A DNA stretch of 9,046 nucleotides from an uncultured Clostridia bacterium (GTDB lineage Bacteria > Bacillota > Clostridia > Oscillospirales > Ruminococcaceae), in the NCBI GenBank assembly GCA_947176675.1, contig CAMWRN010000078.1, positions 1 to 9,046 on the forward strand. Reading direction: 5' to 3'. Below, piece by piece: positions 1 to 7,001 of the stretch. Made by a program: the position numbers and the translations under genes. Each line of letters opens with the position of its first letter. Position 1 is the first letter of the stretch. The notes under the pieces are model-generated. The model was not told the DNA's origin, did no database searches, and saw only the letters and a list, made by a program, of their open reading frames with translations.

Positions 1-2
1 TG

Positions 3-224
3 GAAATTTCAAAAACGGTCTGCGGACGTCTTCTCCCCGACGACAAAATCTCGCGCGTAAACGAGCTGTGCGAGCAGATAGAAAGCGCATAGAGAGGGTA
101 CACCGAGACAAACAAAGTCTTTGCAGAGCGCGGTCTGCGCGGCGTTGAGGCGATGTCGGAAACGATTTCCGAACTGGATATTCGGGCGCGGGAGGAAATT
201 GAGCAGGAATTAAAAATGCAGTAA
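3..224 (+). pseudogene. Amber-interrupted C-terminal remnant of an unknown gene
   Basis: Frame 3 is open from the window edge to TAA at 222-224 except for one TAG at 90-92. Before the TAG it reads a charged stretch with RVNELCEQIESA. After it come RGYTETNKVFAERG and a Glu-rich helical tail ending ELKMQ. Both halves have the same helical, charged character and coding-like composition, so I read them as one gene. The TAG would be a CAG (Gln) codon after a single C-to-T change. The family is not recognised; a coiled-coil tail is all that can be said. The 5' end lies outside the window. It could also be two unrelated pieces, or the tail (from ATG 159) could be a short independent ORF, but I see no ribosome binding site for it. 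Confidence 0.4.
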
Positions 225-267
225 AAATTCTCACTCGTCTTTATCTCTGACCGGTGCTGTTTTGGCG

Positions 268-1077
268 TTAAGGCAAAAGCATTAATTTTCTTGCTTCAAT
301 CAGCATATTGGGATCGTATGAATTGTTTATTCTATATTCTTCCGTTAACTGACCTATTACCTTATTTATGTCAATTCCGCTTTTGTATGGTCTTGCAGCC
401 ATCATAGCGTCTATAGAATCTGCAATACCAACTGCTTCGACTGTACGCGGCAGGTCACTTACACCCCAATATCCGCTTCCGTTGCGGCGTTCATGGTGCA
501 AAAGTGCAATCTCAGCTACTTCTTCCTTAAATCCAGCGCCTTTCAGGAACCTGTAGCCTGCTTTGGTATGCTCTTTTATGGTTTTATACTCTTCTTGTGT
601 TAACGCACTGTGTTTTTCGACTAAACTGACAAAGAAGATTTTTCCAACATCATGCACTATGGAGCCTTCAGCAGCAACGATCAGTTCATCGCTTGAAAAC
701 TTCATGTTTTTCCCTATTGCGGCAGCAATTATGGCGACTCTCATTGAATGTTCATAAGACCATAAGGAGCGCCTTTCAAGACAACCAACCATCTCCGTGA
801 CACTATTTTCGTTAGAGACTTGTTCTAATATTTCCATCACTTCGTGCTTTATAGTTTCTGGAGCAAATGGAATAATTTTTCCTATAGAATAAGAAATAAA
901 AGCTTTAGCCATATCCGCTTCTGTAGCAGTTGGATTACATTCTACATATTCTTCAAAAGAGATTACGCCTCTGCTTAAAAGGTCTTCTAATCTTTGCTGA
1001 TTCACAGCTTCGCCTTTTGCGGCAAACAAGATCCCTTGTGAGTTGACAACATTACGTTCAACAATTGCCTTTTTCAT
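268..1077 (-). CDS. HD-GYP domain cyclic di-GMP phosphodiesterase
   Basis: This 269-residue protein has an N-terminal region of about 100 residues without a recognisable sensor domain, then an HD-GYP domain. Visible metal and active-site residues are H110, the HD pair H142-D143 followed by GK, H170, the HHE triad 194-196, the GSGY motif 200-203, D220 and the trailing RPY at 229-231. HD-GYP enzymes hydrolyse c-di-GMP to pGpG or GMP in the cytosol, lowering c-di-GMP and so favouring motility over attachment. The signature GYP reads GYW here (P to W at 204), which is unusual; all metal ligands appear present, so activity is likely but not certain. No transmembrane segment is seen. The start is supported by AGGA at 1087-1090, nine bases upstream of ATG. 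It is monocistronic, with its own promoter and a hairpin in the leader. No clear terminator follows it. It may oppose the diguanylate cyclase at 3516-4847. Confidence 0.9.
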   Translation of the reverse strand: MKKAIVERNVVNSQGILFAAKGEAVNQQRLEDLLSRGVISFEEYVECNPTATEADMAKAFISYSIGKIIPFAPETIKHEVMEILEQVSNENSVTEMVGCLERRSLWSYEHSMRVAIIAAAIGKNMKFSSDELIVAAEGSIVHDVGKIFFVSLVEKHSALTQEEYKTIKEHTKAGYRFLKGAGFKEEVAEIALLHHERRNGSGYWGVSDLPRTVEAVGIADSIDAMMAARPYKSGIDINKVIGQLTEEYRINNSYDPNMLIEARKLMLLP

Positions 1078-1125
1078 ATTTGTTCATCCTAACATATTTG
1101 AGTAAAAATAAGTATAATCTTACTG

Positions 1126-1156
1126 CTTTGCTATGAGAAGATATCTCATAGCAAAG
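1126..1156 (-). promoter_or_regulatory. Perfect 13-bp inverted repeat in the HD-GYP leader
   Basis: Arms CTTTGCTATGAGA (1126-1138) and TCTCATAGCAAAG (1144-1156) are perfectly complementary around a 5-base loop. The repeat lies between the predicted promoter (1170-1198) and the HD-GYP start codon at 1077, so it would form in the 5' leader RNA. No T-run follows it directly on the minus strand, so it is not a standard terminator. It could be an operator just downstream of the transcription start or a 5' stabilising hairpin. Confidence 0.7.
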
Positions 1157-1169
1157 TATGGCTATATAT

Positions 1170-1198
1170 AGCATATTATAAAATTACTTAATTGTCAA
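1170..1198 (-). promoter_or_regulatory. Sigma-A-type promoter for the HD-GYP gene
   Basis: Read on the minus strand, a perfect -35 TTGACA (1193-1198) is followed 17 bases later by TATGCT (1170-1175) as the -10. An alternative TATAAT at 1175-1180 has only a 12-base spacer and is less likely. The spacing, the perfect -35 and the position about 95 bases upstream of the start codon support it. Confidence 0.65.
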
Positions 1199-1346
1199 GA
1201 CCTTTTTATAGTTGAAAGTAAAAGCAGCTTTGAAAAGCTGTTTATGAAAAAAGATATTATCTTCCGTTTGACTATACCCAAGCGGGAGATTAAAAACTGT
1301 CCCGTATGAGGTCTGTTCGGGTCTAAACGGAATATGCCGTATAAAA
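1199..1346. other. Intergenic region with small inverted repeats, possible resolvase sites
   Basis: There is no gene between the HD-GYP promoter and the resolvase promoter. A short stem-loop CAGCTT/AAGCTG (1225-1230 with 1235-1240) is too small to call a terminator. CCGTTT (1264-1269) and AAACGG (1325-1330) form a spaced inverted repeat, and CCGTAT occurs twice (1302-1307 and 1337-1342). Small resolvases usually act at res sites made of such inverted repeats upstream of their gene, so this may be a relic res region. That is inferred from position, not from a recognised consensus. Confidence 0.3.
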
Positions 1347-1375
1347 ATACCACCCTAACGAGAATTTGGTATAAT
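1347..1375 (+). promoter_or_regulatory. Extended -10 promoter with inverted repeat, upstream of resolvase remnant
   Basis: TGGTATAAT (1367-1375) is a perfect extended -10 element. No good -35 is present at 16-18 bases. ATACCA (1347-1352) and TGGTAT (1367-1372) form an inverted repeat whose right arm overlaps the -10, which suggests self-repression by the recombinase. A very similar ACCAC...GTGGTATAAT arrangement precedes the large recombinase remnant at 8187. Confidence 0.55.
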
Positions 1376-1416
1376 ATAACAAACCCAGCAAATTAAAAAA
1401 GTAAAGAAGGCTGCAT

Positions 1417-1827
1417 ATGGCCAAAATAGGTTACATAAGAGTTTCCAGCATTGGACAGGAAACGGCAAGGCAGGATCCGCTCATACGTAAGCTTGGCGTG
1501 GAAAAAGTCTTTTCCAAAAAGCTGTCTGGCAAAACCACCAAATGTTCAGAGCTTCAGAATATGCTTCAATACGTCCGTGAGGACGATGTTCTGTATGTCG
1601 AGAGTATTTCCCGACTGTCTCATTCAATTCGTGACCTGCTAAAAATTGTGGATACTCTGCAAAATAAGAGTGTCAAACTTGTAAGCTGCAAGGAATCACT
1701 GGATACGGGTACGCCTCAAGGCCGGCTTGAATATCCCATTTCTTTAGCAAAAGTTGCAAGTTCTTTTAACTCCCACTGTTCCCAAGCTATAGTTTTTTCA
1801 ATAAAAATGGAGCCAAGAAAATCTTAG
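1417..1827 (+). pseudogene. Truncated small serine recombinase (resolvase/invertase family)
   Basis: The N-terminal catalytic domain is clear: IGYIRVSS with nucleophile S10 and R8, then the IGQETARQ segment, then SISRLSHSIRDLL around 63-75, then LDTGTPQGR near 95-103. Family members normally continue with a long helix containing EFER and a helix-turn-helix DNA-binding domain, about 180-200 residues in all. Here homology stops after GRL (about base 1730); the remaining ~30 residues are unrelated and the stop falls inside a terminator hairpin serving the opposite strand. The product would lack DNA binding and most of the dimer helix. H69 stands where resolvases usually have an active-site Arg (second Arg of DRxxR), a further sign of decay. 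The start is well supported: AGAAGG at 1405-1410 and ATG 1417. Confidence 0.85.
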
Positions 1828-1835
1828 CTCCATTT
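1805..1835 (-). terminator. Intrinsic terminator for the minus-strand HsdR remnant
   Basis: On the minus strand AAATGGAGCTAAG pairs with CTTGGCTCCATTT (13 pairs with one U-G) across a short T-rich loop, followed by TTTTTATT. It lies about 20 bases after the stop codon at 1857. It also overlaps the fortuitous 3' end of the resolvase remnant, marking the junction of two gene fragments. Confidence 0.75.
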
Positions 1836-1856
1836 AAATTATGCGTATCTGGACAT

Positions 1857-2708
1857 TTATTCAGTTGTTGGCTGTGATGAAAATTTATCATTGTCAATTC
1901 TGAAATTATCATCACGAAGCGGTAATATTTCATCAATAAGCAAATCGGATAATGCATTCTTCATTGCCTGATGATACTTGAATTTGGAGATTCCGTTATG
2001 AGTCACAGAATAGCGTTCAAAATTAGCTGATTTTTTTAAATTGTTAAGTCCCGATATTTCTATGTCACCGTATTCGTAACGATCAGCAGCATAGGAAACC
2101 GCTTCAAGTGTAACACACCATTCTTCCGCAAAAGCCGCAAGGATGCTGTCGATAGCTTCCTTACGCATATCAGCAAGAACATAAGATACTCTTTTGTCCT
2201 TGAACTCGTCAGGATTTTCGCTGACATTCTCCCATAGCTTCTGCATCAAAGCGTCCAACTTCGGATTTGACGAAAGCAGTTCTTCAATGTACTCGTTTAT
2301 TTCATTAAGCAAATTCTGATAATGCTGTTCACTGCGTTCTTCATCACTTGCGGAAACAACAGTCTGAATTAGGCTGACAATATAATCATAGTCAATTTTT
2401 TCCTTGCTGTATGCCTTAAGTTCATATTCAAGGTCAATTATTTCATCGGGAGGTGTATCACCGCCCTGCCCGCGATTTATACTTCCACGAATATTTCTGT
2501 AATGAACAGCATAATCGTTATATTCTTCCTGTGTTATACCATAGAAATCGGGCGGATTTTCTGCATATTTCGTGAATGCTTTCAGACTTGAATATATCTT
2601 ATCAAACTCCTGAAAAGCCTTTGCAAATCTGCGCTTTCCTTCCTTAGAAAGTGTAGGTACTATATCAGGTGTTTTGGCTGTAACACGCAGATATGCAATG
2701 TTATTCCG
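1857..2708 (-). pseudogene. hsdR: C-terminal fragment of type I restriction enzyme subunit R (HsdR)
   Basis: An uninterrupted minus-strand frame runs from after a stop at 2709-2711 to TGA/TAA at 1857-1859, about 283 codons. It has no ATG, GTG or TTG until the TTG at 2310-2312, so it is not a complete gene. The text resembles the C-terminal helical domain of EcoR124-type HsdR: RRFAKAFQEFDKIYSSLKAF, then EEYNDYAVHYRNI, then IDYDYIVSLIQ, and a final region resembling SDLLIDEILP. HsdR is the ATP-dependent translocase and nuclease of type I systems, normally around 1000 residues. The nuclease, helicase motifs and 5' two-thirds are absent, and no hsdM or hsdS is present, so no restriction activity can come from here. 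The break lies somewhere in 2660-2710, where a plus-strand fragment begins. The family call rests on recalled C-terminal patterns, so it is moderately secure. Confidence 0.65.
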
Positions 2709-2718
2709 TTACTCAATA

Positions 2719-3057
2719 ATGGTGGACGTGTTCAATGCACGTCTGCCGCAGGAGCTTGTATGCAAAAATAAGCTTGATGACGAGCTGAAAAAGAAAATAC
2801 TCCGCAAGCCTTATACAGAACAGATTGACCGCCTTATATTCCTTTACGGTGTTGGCGTTTTAAATACGGAGGCTCTTAAAAGCCTTGTGTTACACAACGA
2901 TTTAGATTTCCTTTCAGACGGTCTTGCCGTATGCGATAAAAATGGTAAGAGGTTAAAAAACAGCGGTCATTATCTTAGTGAGGAGCAGCTTGCAAAAGCA
3001 TTAGAAAGGCTTAAAGAGCCTGTTATGGTTTTAAAAGGTTCTTTTTATAATACTTGA
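2719..3057 (+). pseudogene. Unrecognised coding fragment (hypothetical)
   Basis: The frame is open from 2674 to TGA 3055-3057; the coding-like part starts near ATG 2719 (MVDVFNARLPQEL). It is a charged, helical protein with LDDELKKKILRKPYTEQIDRL, a middle LSDGLAVCDKNGKRL and an end HYLSEEQLAKALERLKEPVMVLKGS. No Shine-Dalgarno precedes any start and no promoter is visible. The 5' end abuts the HsdR fragment and the 3' end abuts a chemoreceptor fragment, so this is probably an internal piece of a larger gene. The tail resembles the H-x-(L/I)-S-(E)-E...P-V-M-V-L pattern of Barnase/EndoU-like nuclease domains of phage and ICE proteins, but that is a weak guess. It could also be a small intact orphan gene. 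Confidence 0.35.
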
Positions 3058-3058
3058 G

Positions 3059-3392
3059 ATGCTGGACGAGGTGAAAAAATCAAACGTGCGGAATTTAAGC
3101 TACGTGGATAACGGTATCACCCGTATTTCGGACGCGCGGGAAGCGGCTCGGGAGCTGGGTCAGCTTCAGGCGGAGTCCCGCGGCAAAACGGAGCAGATTG
3201 CCGAAAACAGCAAGCAGACAGGTTCACAAAATGGCGCAGCAAATGGAGGAGTTTGTGCAGAATTCCTATTCAAAGGCAAACTCTATCGTGGAGAAGACGG
3301 ACAATCAGAAAAAGATAACCGCGGCGACCTCCGGAACCTTTGGCAGTGTACGGAAAATTGCGGACAAGCTTCTTGAACTGAGCAAAATTTAA
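3059..3392 (+). pseudogene. Frameshifted C-terminal fragment, probably of a methyl-accepting chemotaxis protein
   Basis: Frame 2 reads a coiled-coil segment (ISDAREAARELGQLQAES, then TEQIAENSKQTGSQ). At the A4 run 3228-3231 the coding character moves to frame 3, continuing MAQQMEEFVQNSYSKANSIVEK and ending SGTFGSVRKIADKLLELSKI at TAA 3390-3392. Removing one A restores a single helical protein end. Heptad pattern, Gln/Ser/Ala-rich helices and the terminal (V/F)xxIADxLLELSK style match cytoplasmic tails of clostridial chemoreceptors. The receptor tip and everything upstream are missing. It sits just upstream of the diguanylate cyclase and may be what is left of a neighbouring receptor gene. A weak GCGG/CCGC hairpin (3434-3446) with a T-rich tail could be its old terminator. 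Confidence 0.5.
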
Positions 3393-3399
3393 AACGGTT

Positions 3400-3463
3400 A
3401 TTTTCGTCGTAAAAACAGTAATTTTCGTCAGACGCGGTTTTGCCGCTTATTTTATGCTATAAT
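3400..3463 (+). promoter_or_regulatory. Extended -10 promoter of the diguanylate cyclase with 21-bp-spaced direct repeats
   Basis: TGCTATAAT (3455-3463) is an exact extended -10 element, 53 bases before the GGDEF start codon. No good -35 is present. Two identical 9-mers ATTTTCGTC lie at 3400-3408 and 3421-3429, exactly 21 bases apart (two helical turns), placing them where an activator dimer could bind. Confidence 0.55.
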
Positions 3464-3515
3464 GAATGCTTAAGGGCGTATTCCGCGCTTATAAGAGAGA
3501 AACGAGGCAGAACCA

Positions 3516-4847
3516 ATGAATTGTATCTGGAATTTTTTTGATAACATAAACGAGCTTGTTTACGTATCCGATATGGACAGCCATGAAATAATCTACATGA
3601 ATAAAAAATGTATGGAAGCCTGCGGCGTTTCAGACTTTGGCGAACTAAAGGGCAGGAAATGCTACGAGGTGCTACAGGGGAACAGTTCCCCCTGCGCGGC
3701 GTGTACAAATGACAAGCTGACGGAGAGCGAATTTACGGAGTATAAATTTTTCAATCCCTTCCTTAACAAGCATTTGCTTGTCATGGATACCATGAGGACG
3801 GAGGCAGACCGCCGCTGCCGTTTTGAGCTTGCGGTGGACATAAGCAGACATGAAGCCTCGGCGCAGTCCCTTGACAGATACGAGGAGCTTGAAAAACGGG
3901 TGAACGACGGCATAAAGCACGCCGCCTGCGAGACCGACCCCGACAAATCTCTTAATATAATACTTGAATTCCTCGGCAAGACCCTTAAAGGCGAACGGGC
4001 TTATATTTTTGAAAAAAATACCCACGGCGACGACAATACATACGAATGGACAGCCGCGGGAGTGACCCCCGAAAAGGATAATTTGCAGAATCTTCCTCCC
4101 GAGGTGTGCGAAAACTGGTACCGCTATTTCAGCGAGAACAAAAATGTAATGTTCGACGACATAGAAAAAATGCGGCGGGACGACCCGTTGCAGTACGAAA
4201 ACCTGAAGGGGCAGAATATACGCTCTATAGTCGTTGTGCCGCTTTATGACGACAACAGGGTGATAGGATTTTACGGGATAGACAATCCTCCCGGTCAGGC
4301 TTTGGAGCAGACACTGAATATGCTCCAAATAGTAGGGTACTTTATCAGCTCCATGATAAAACGGCGGGACATGATAAACCGCCTCCGTGAGATAAGCCTG
4401 TGCGATTGGCTCACTAAGCTTGGCAACAGACACGCTATGGACGAGTATATTTCGGGTATAGACGAAAACAAGAGCCTTGGAATTGTGTACTGCGACATCA
4501 CCCGGCTGAAGCGTATAAACGACACAATGGGTCACAAAAAGGGAGACGAGTTGATATGCCGCGCTGCTGACAGCCTCAAAAGCGCGTTTGGGGGACACGG
4601 CTTATTCCGCATAGGCGGCGACGAGCTTCTCGCTATCTGCGTCGATATTGACGAGTATTCTTTGCATGGGCGTACAAAGCTGCTCCGTGAAAAGGCTGCC
4701 GAAAATTCGGTAAATCTGGCGATAGGCGCGGTCTGGAAGAGAAACCATGAAAATGATGTGCAAAAGCTTATGAGCGAAGCCGAGAAGCTTATGTACAGTG
4801 AGAAAAGCAAGTATTACCGCAGGGCGGGTATAGACAGAAGAAAATGA
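3516..4847 (+). CDS. PAS-GAF-GGDEF diguanylate cyclase
   Basis: This 443-residue soluble protein starts with a PAS domain (about 1-112). Its loop carries SPCAACTNDK with C60 and C63 plus C49, a Cys pattern seen in PAS domains of clostridial signalling proteins. A GAF-like domain follows (about 140-280; SIVVVPLYDDNRVIGFYGI). The C-terminal GGDEF domain (about 290-440) shows LTKLGNRHA, the metal Asp D327, the GTP-binding run KRINDTMGH with N335 and D336, and the active-site loop RIGGDEL (367-371). It condenses two GTP to c-di-GMP. The last signature residue is Leu rather than Phe; the catalytic Asp and Glu are kept, so activity is plausible. The product-inhibition I-site RxxD is absent (FGGH at that place). 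Ribosome binding site GAGG (3504-3507) lies 8 bases before ATG. It is transcribed from its own promoter, and no strong terminator separates it from the chemoreceptor gene that follows. Confidence 0.93.
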   Translation: MNCIWNFFDNINELVYVSDMDSHEIIYMNKKCMEACGVSDFGELKGRKCYEVLQGNSSPCAACTNDKLTESEFTEYKFFNPFLNKHLLVMDTMRTEADRRCRFELAVDISRHEASAQSLDRYEELEKRVNDGIKHAACETDPDKSLNIILEFLGKTLKGERAYIFEKNTHGDDNTYEWTAAGVTPEKDNLQNLPPEVCENWYRYFSENKNVMFDDIEKMRRDDPLQYENLKGQNIRSIVVVPLYDDNRVIGFYGIDNPPGQALEQTLNMLQIVGYFISSMIKRRDMINRLREISLCDWLTKLGNRHAMDEYISGIDENKSLGIVYCDITRLKRINDTMGHKKGDELICRAADSLKSAFGGHGLFRIGGDELLAICVDIDEYSLHGRTKLLREKAAENSVNLAIGAVWKRNHENDVQKLMSEAEKLMYSEKSKYYRRAGIDRRK

Positions 4848-4865
4848 TTTTAAAAAATTTTCTGA

Positions 4866-4941
4866 CTGACGTTTCTGCCAGGAAATTGACGTTTATGCCA
4901 AAAAGTTTGACTTTATGATTTTTGCCCAGTACCAGTATAAT
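4866..4941 (+). promoter_or_regulatory. Chemoreceptor promoter with three direct repeats at 20/21-bp spacing
   Basis: TATAAT (4936-4941) lies 35 bases upstream of the MCP start. Upstream are TGACGTTTCTGCCA (4867-4880), TGACGTTTATGCCA (4887-4900) and a third, partial copy TGACTTTATG (4908-4917), spaced 20 and 21 bases. The TTGACT of the third copy is 23 bases from the -10, too far for a normal -35, so the promoter probably needs an activator bound to the repeats. The core ACGTTTAT resembles the 9-bp half sites of LytTR-type response regulators, which also use about 21-bp spacing; this is inference. Confidence 0.6.
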
Positions 4942-4976
4942 TATTGAGAATTTTTCAAAACCGGGAGGACTTTATT

Positions 4977-6956
4977 ATGAAAAAGAAAAGCCTTTTGAGC
5001 AGTATCCTTATGTCGTCCATAGGAATGCTGGCGGCTACGCTTATCATTGTATGTCTCATTTTTTCTGTAAACGTAAATATTCAGTATACCCACTCAATAA
5101 AATCCGACCTGTACCACACCGTAGCGACAGAGTCCGCAAAAATGGACGCTTGGTTCACCCAGCACACCACCATTGCCGAGGGCTTCGCGCAGGCAGCGGT
5201 ACACGACGACCTGCACGGGGACGCCTTGCAGCAGTATATGCTTAACGTCGTCCACCCCTGCTCGTCAAGCATAATGAACGGCTATCTCGCTTGGGAGACC
5301 GATGCGGTGGGAATGGTGTGCAGCATTTATCCCGTTGCGGATAATTATGTTGCCCAGGAGCGGGGTTGGTACCAAACGGCAAAGTCTACAAAGGCGATTG
5401 TCGTCACCGACCCATACATAGACGCGATCACGGGCAAAATCGTTATAACCGTGGCAAGCCCCCTGCTGTCCGACAACGGCACGGTTCTGGGCGTTTGCGG
5501 ACTTGATATTGAGGTAACGGAGCTTGTTGCCCTTTCGCAGGAGCTAAAGGCGGACACAAACGGATATGCCGTTCTTGTGGACGCGGCGGGAAATATAGTA
5601 GTCCATGCCCAGAATCCCGACTACAACCACAAGCTGGTTGGCGATGAAGAGGTCGTAACAAAGCTTGTTGACATTGCGCCCATTTACAGTCGGGTACTTG
5701 ACGCGGCGGGAAGCGCCAACGTTGTTTCGGGCAAGGGCTACGACGGCAAAATGCGGTACTTTCCCGTTGTGCCAATAGGCGACACGGGCTGGAAGGTACT
5801 CTACGCCGCAGACTACAGCGAGGCCATGTCCCGTCTCAATAACATAATCATTTTGGCGGTAATAGTGTCCCTTGCGGCAATAATCGGCGGGGTACTGTTC
5901 TTCTACGGCAAATTTACAAGGAGACTGCGCCCTCTGTCCGACATTGAGCGCATTGTTACAAATATGTCCAACGGCGTTCTGGAGCACGATTACCCCGACG
6001 CGGTAAACGACGAGATAGGCAGTATTTGCAGTTCTTTAAAGGCTACAAACCTTTCTCTTAAATCCTATATAAACGAGATAGAAAGAATTCTCGCGGACAT
6101 GGCGGAGGGCAATTTTGTCTACGACAGCTCTGTGCGGTTCGCAGGCGAATTTATTACAATGGAGCAGTCCATACAGGGCATATGCAGGGCAATGCACAAC
6201 ACCTTTGAGCAGCTCGGCGCAGTTGCGGAGCAGATATCGTGCGGTTCCCGCAGCGTATCCGCGGGGGCGGCGGAGCTTGCAAACGCAGTCGCCGACGAGA
6301 CACGTCTTATCGGCGAGGTACACACAAATCTTGAGGATATAAACAAGCGGGTGTCACAGTCCTCCGAAAACGCCTTTGACGTTAAGGAGCGTGCGATAAA
6401 GGCGACGGACACCGTCAACTGCGGCAACGACAAAATGCAGGAGCTTCTTGAAATTATGAAGAGCATTTCAGGTTACGCCGAGGAAATAGTCAAGATGAAT
6501 TCCACAATTGAAGATATAGCTTTCCAGACCAATATACTTGCGCTGAACGCCTCCGTTGAGGCTTCGAGAGCGGGTGCGGCAGGCAAGGGCTTTGCGGTCG
6601 TTGCTGAGGAGGTCCGCAACCTTGCGGCAAAATCCGGAGAAGCCTCCAACTCCACCGCGGAGCTTATCAGCCACACCGTAAGGACTGTCAAAAACGGCAC
6701 CGCTGCCGCAAACGCCGCTGCGGAAATGCTGAACGAGGTAGTGATCGAAACAAACTCAATAAGCAAATCCGTTTCTGAGATAGCGGACGTTTCCGAGGAG
6801 CAGAAGACCATGCTTGCGGATATCGTTACAAAGCTGGGCAAGGTGGAGAACGTTATCGGTACGACCTCCGCAACGGCAGAAAATGCCGCCGCTGCAAGCG
6901 AAGAGCTGGACGGTCAGGTCGTCGTTCTAAAAAATAACCTCGAACGCTACAGATAA
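4977..6956 (+). CDS. Methyl-accepting chemotaxis protein with dCache sensor domain
   Basis: This 659-residue inner-membrane chemoreceptor has TM1 at about 9-32, an extracellular double-Cache domain about 36-285, TM2 about 288-310, a HAMP region from about 312 and a cytoplasmic signalling domain about 400-659. The highly conserved tip is clear: EDIAFQTNILALNASVEA followed by GKGFAVVAEEVRNLAAKS (512-553). The tip binds CheA/CheW. In the sensor, Y124, R129, W131, Y132, Y147 and D177 (RGWY...PYID...GLDIEV) match the published dCache_1AA amino-acid-binding pattern, so an amino acid ligand is predicted. No C-terminal NWETF-type pentapeptide for CheR/CheB is present. The start is ATG 4977: GGGAGG at 4963-4968 is 8 bases upstream, whereas an in-frame TTG at 4944 lies upstream of that site. 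A strong terminator follows. The diguanylate cyclase is immediately upstream, linking chemosensing with c-di-GMP. Confidence 0.96.
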   Translation: MKKKSLLSSILMSSIGMLAATLIIVCLIFSVNVNIQYTHSIKSDLYHTVATESAKMDAWFTQHTTIAEGFAQAAVHDDLHGDALQQYMLNVVHPCSSSIMNGYLAWETDAVGMVCSIYPVADNYVAQERGWYQTAKSTKAIVVTDPYIDAITGKIVITVASPLLSDNGTVLGVCGLDIEVTELVALSQELKADTNGYAVLVDAAGNIVVHAQNPDYNHKLVGDEEVVTKLVDIAPIYSRVLDAAGSANVVSGKGYDGKMRYFPVVPIGDTGWKVLYAADYSEAMSRLNNIIILAVIVSLAAIIGGVLFFYGKFTRRLRPLSDIERIVTNMSNGVLEHDYPDAVNDEIGSICSSLKATNLSLKSYINEIERILADMAEGNFVYDSSVRFAGEFITMEQSIQGICRAMHNTFEQLGAVAEQISCGSRSVSAGAAELANAVADETRLIGEVHTNLEDINKRVSQSSENAFDVKERAIKATDTVNCGNDKMQELLEIMKSISGYAEEIVKMNSTIEDIAFQTNILALNASVEASRAGAAGKGFAVVAEEVRNLAAKSGEASNSTAELISHTVRTVKNGTAAANAAAEMLNEVVIETNSISKSVSEIADVSEEQKTMLADIVTKLGKVENVIGTTSATAENAAAASEELDGQVVVLKNNLERYR

Positions 6957-7001
6957 ATTACTGATTTACGCCATTTCCTTATTAACCTTCCAATTTTTAT
7001 A

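Noticed and set aside
1225..1240. Terminator from the CAGCTT/AAGCTG hairpin
   Set aside because: The stem has only six pairs, there is no proper T-run on either strand, and no gene ends nearby.
2674..2718. Upstream start for the unknown fragment at 2674
   Set aside because: This part overlaps the HsdR coding frame on the other strand and has no ribosome binding site.
3672..4598. Long minus-strand open frame (308 codons) opposite the diguanylate cyclase
   Set aside because: It lies entirely antisense to a clear PAS-GAF-GGDEF gene, has no recognisable domain and an odd composition; it is a shadow of the coding strand.
4944..4976. Upstream TTG start for the chemoreceptor
   Set aside because: The ribosome binding site GGGAGG lies inside this segment and is correctly spaced for ATG 4977, and TTG 4944 is only three bases after the -10 box.
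5443..6841. Several minus-strand open frames opposite the chemoreceptor gene
   Set aside because: They are low-complexity antisense shadows of a G+C-richer gene, with no ribosome binding sites or family motifs.
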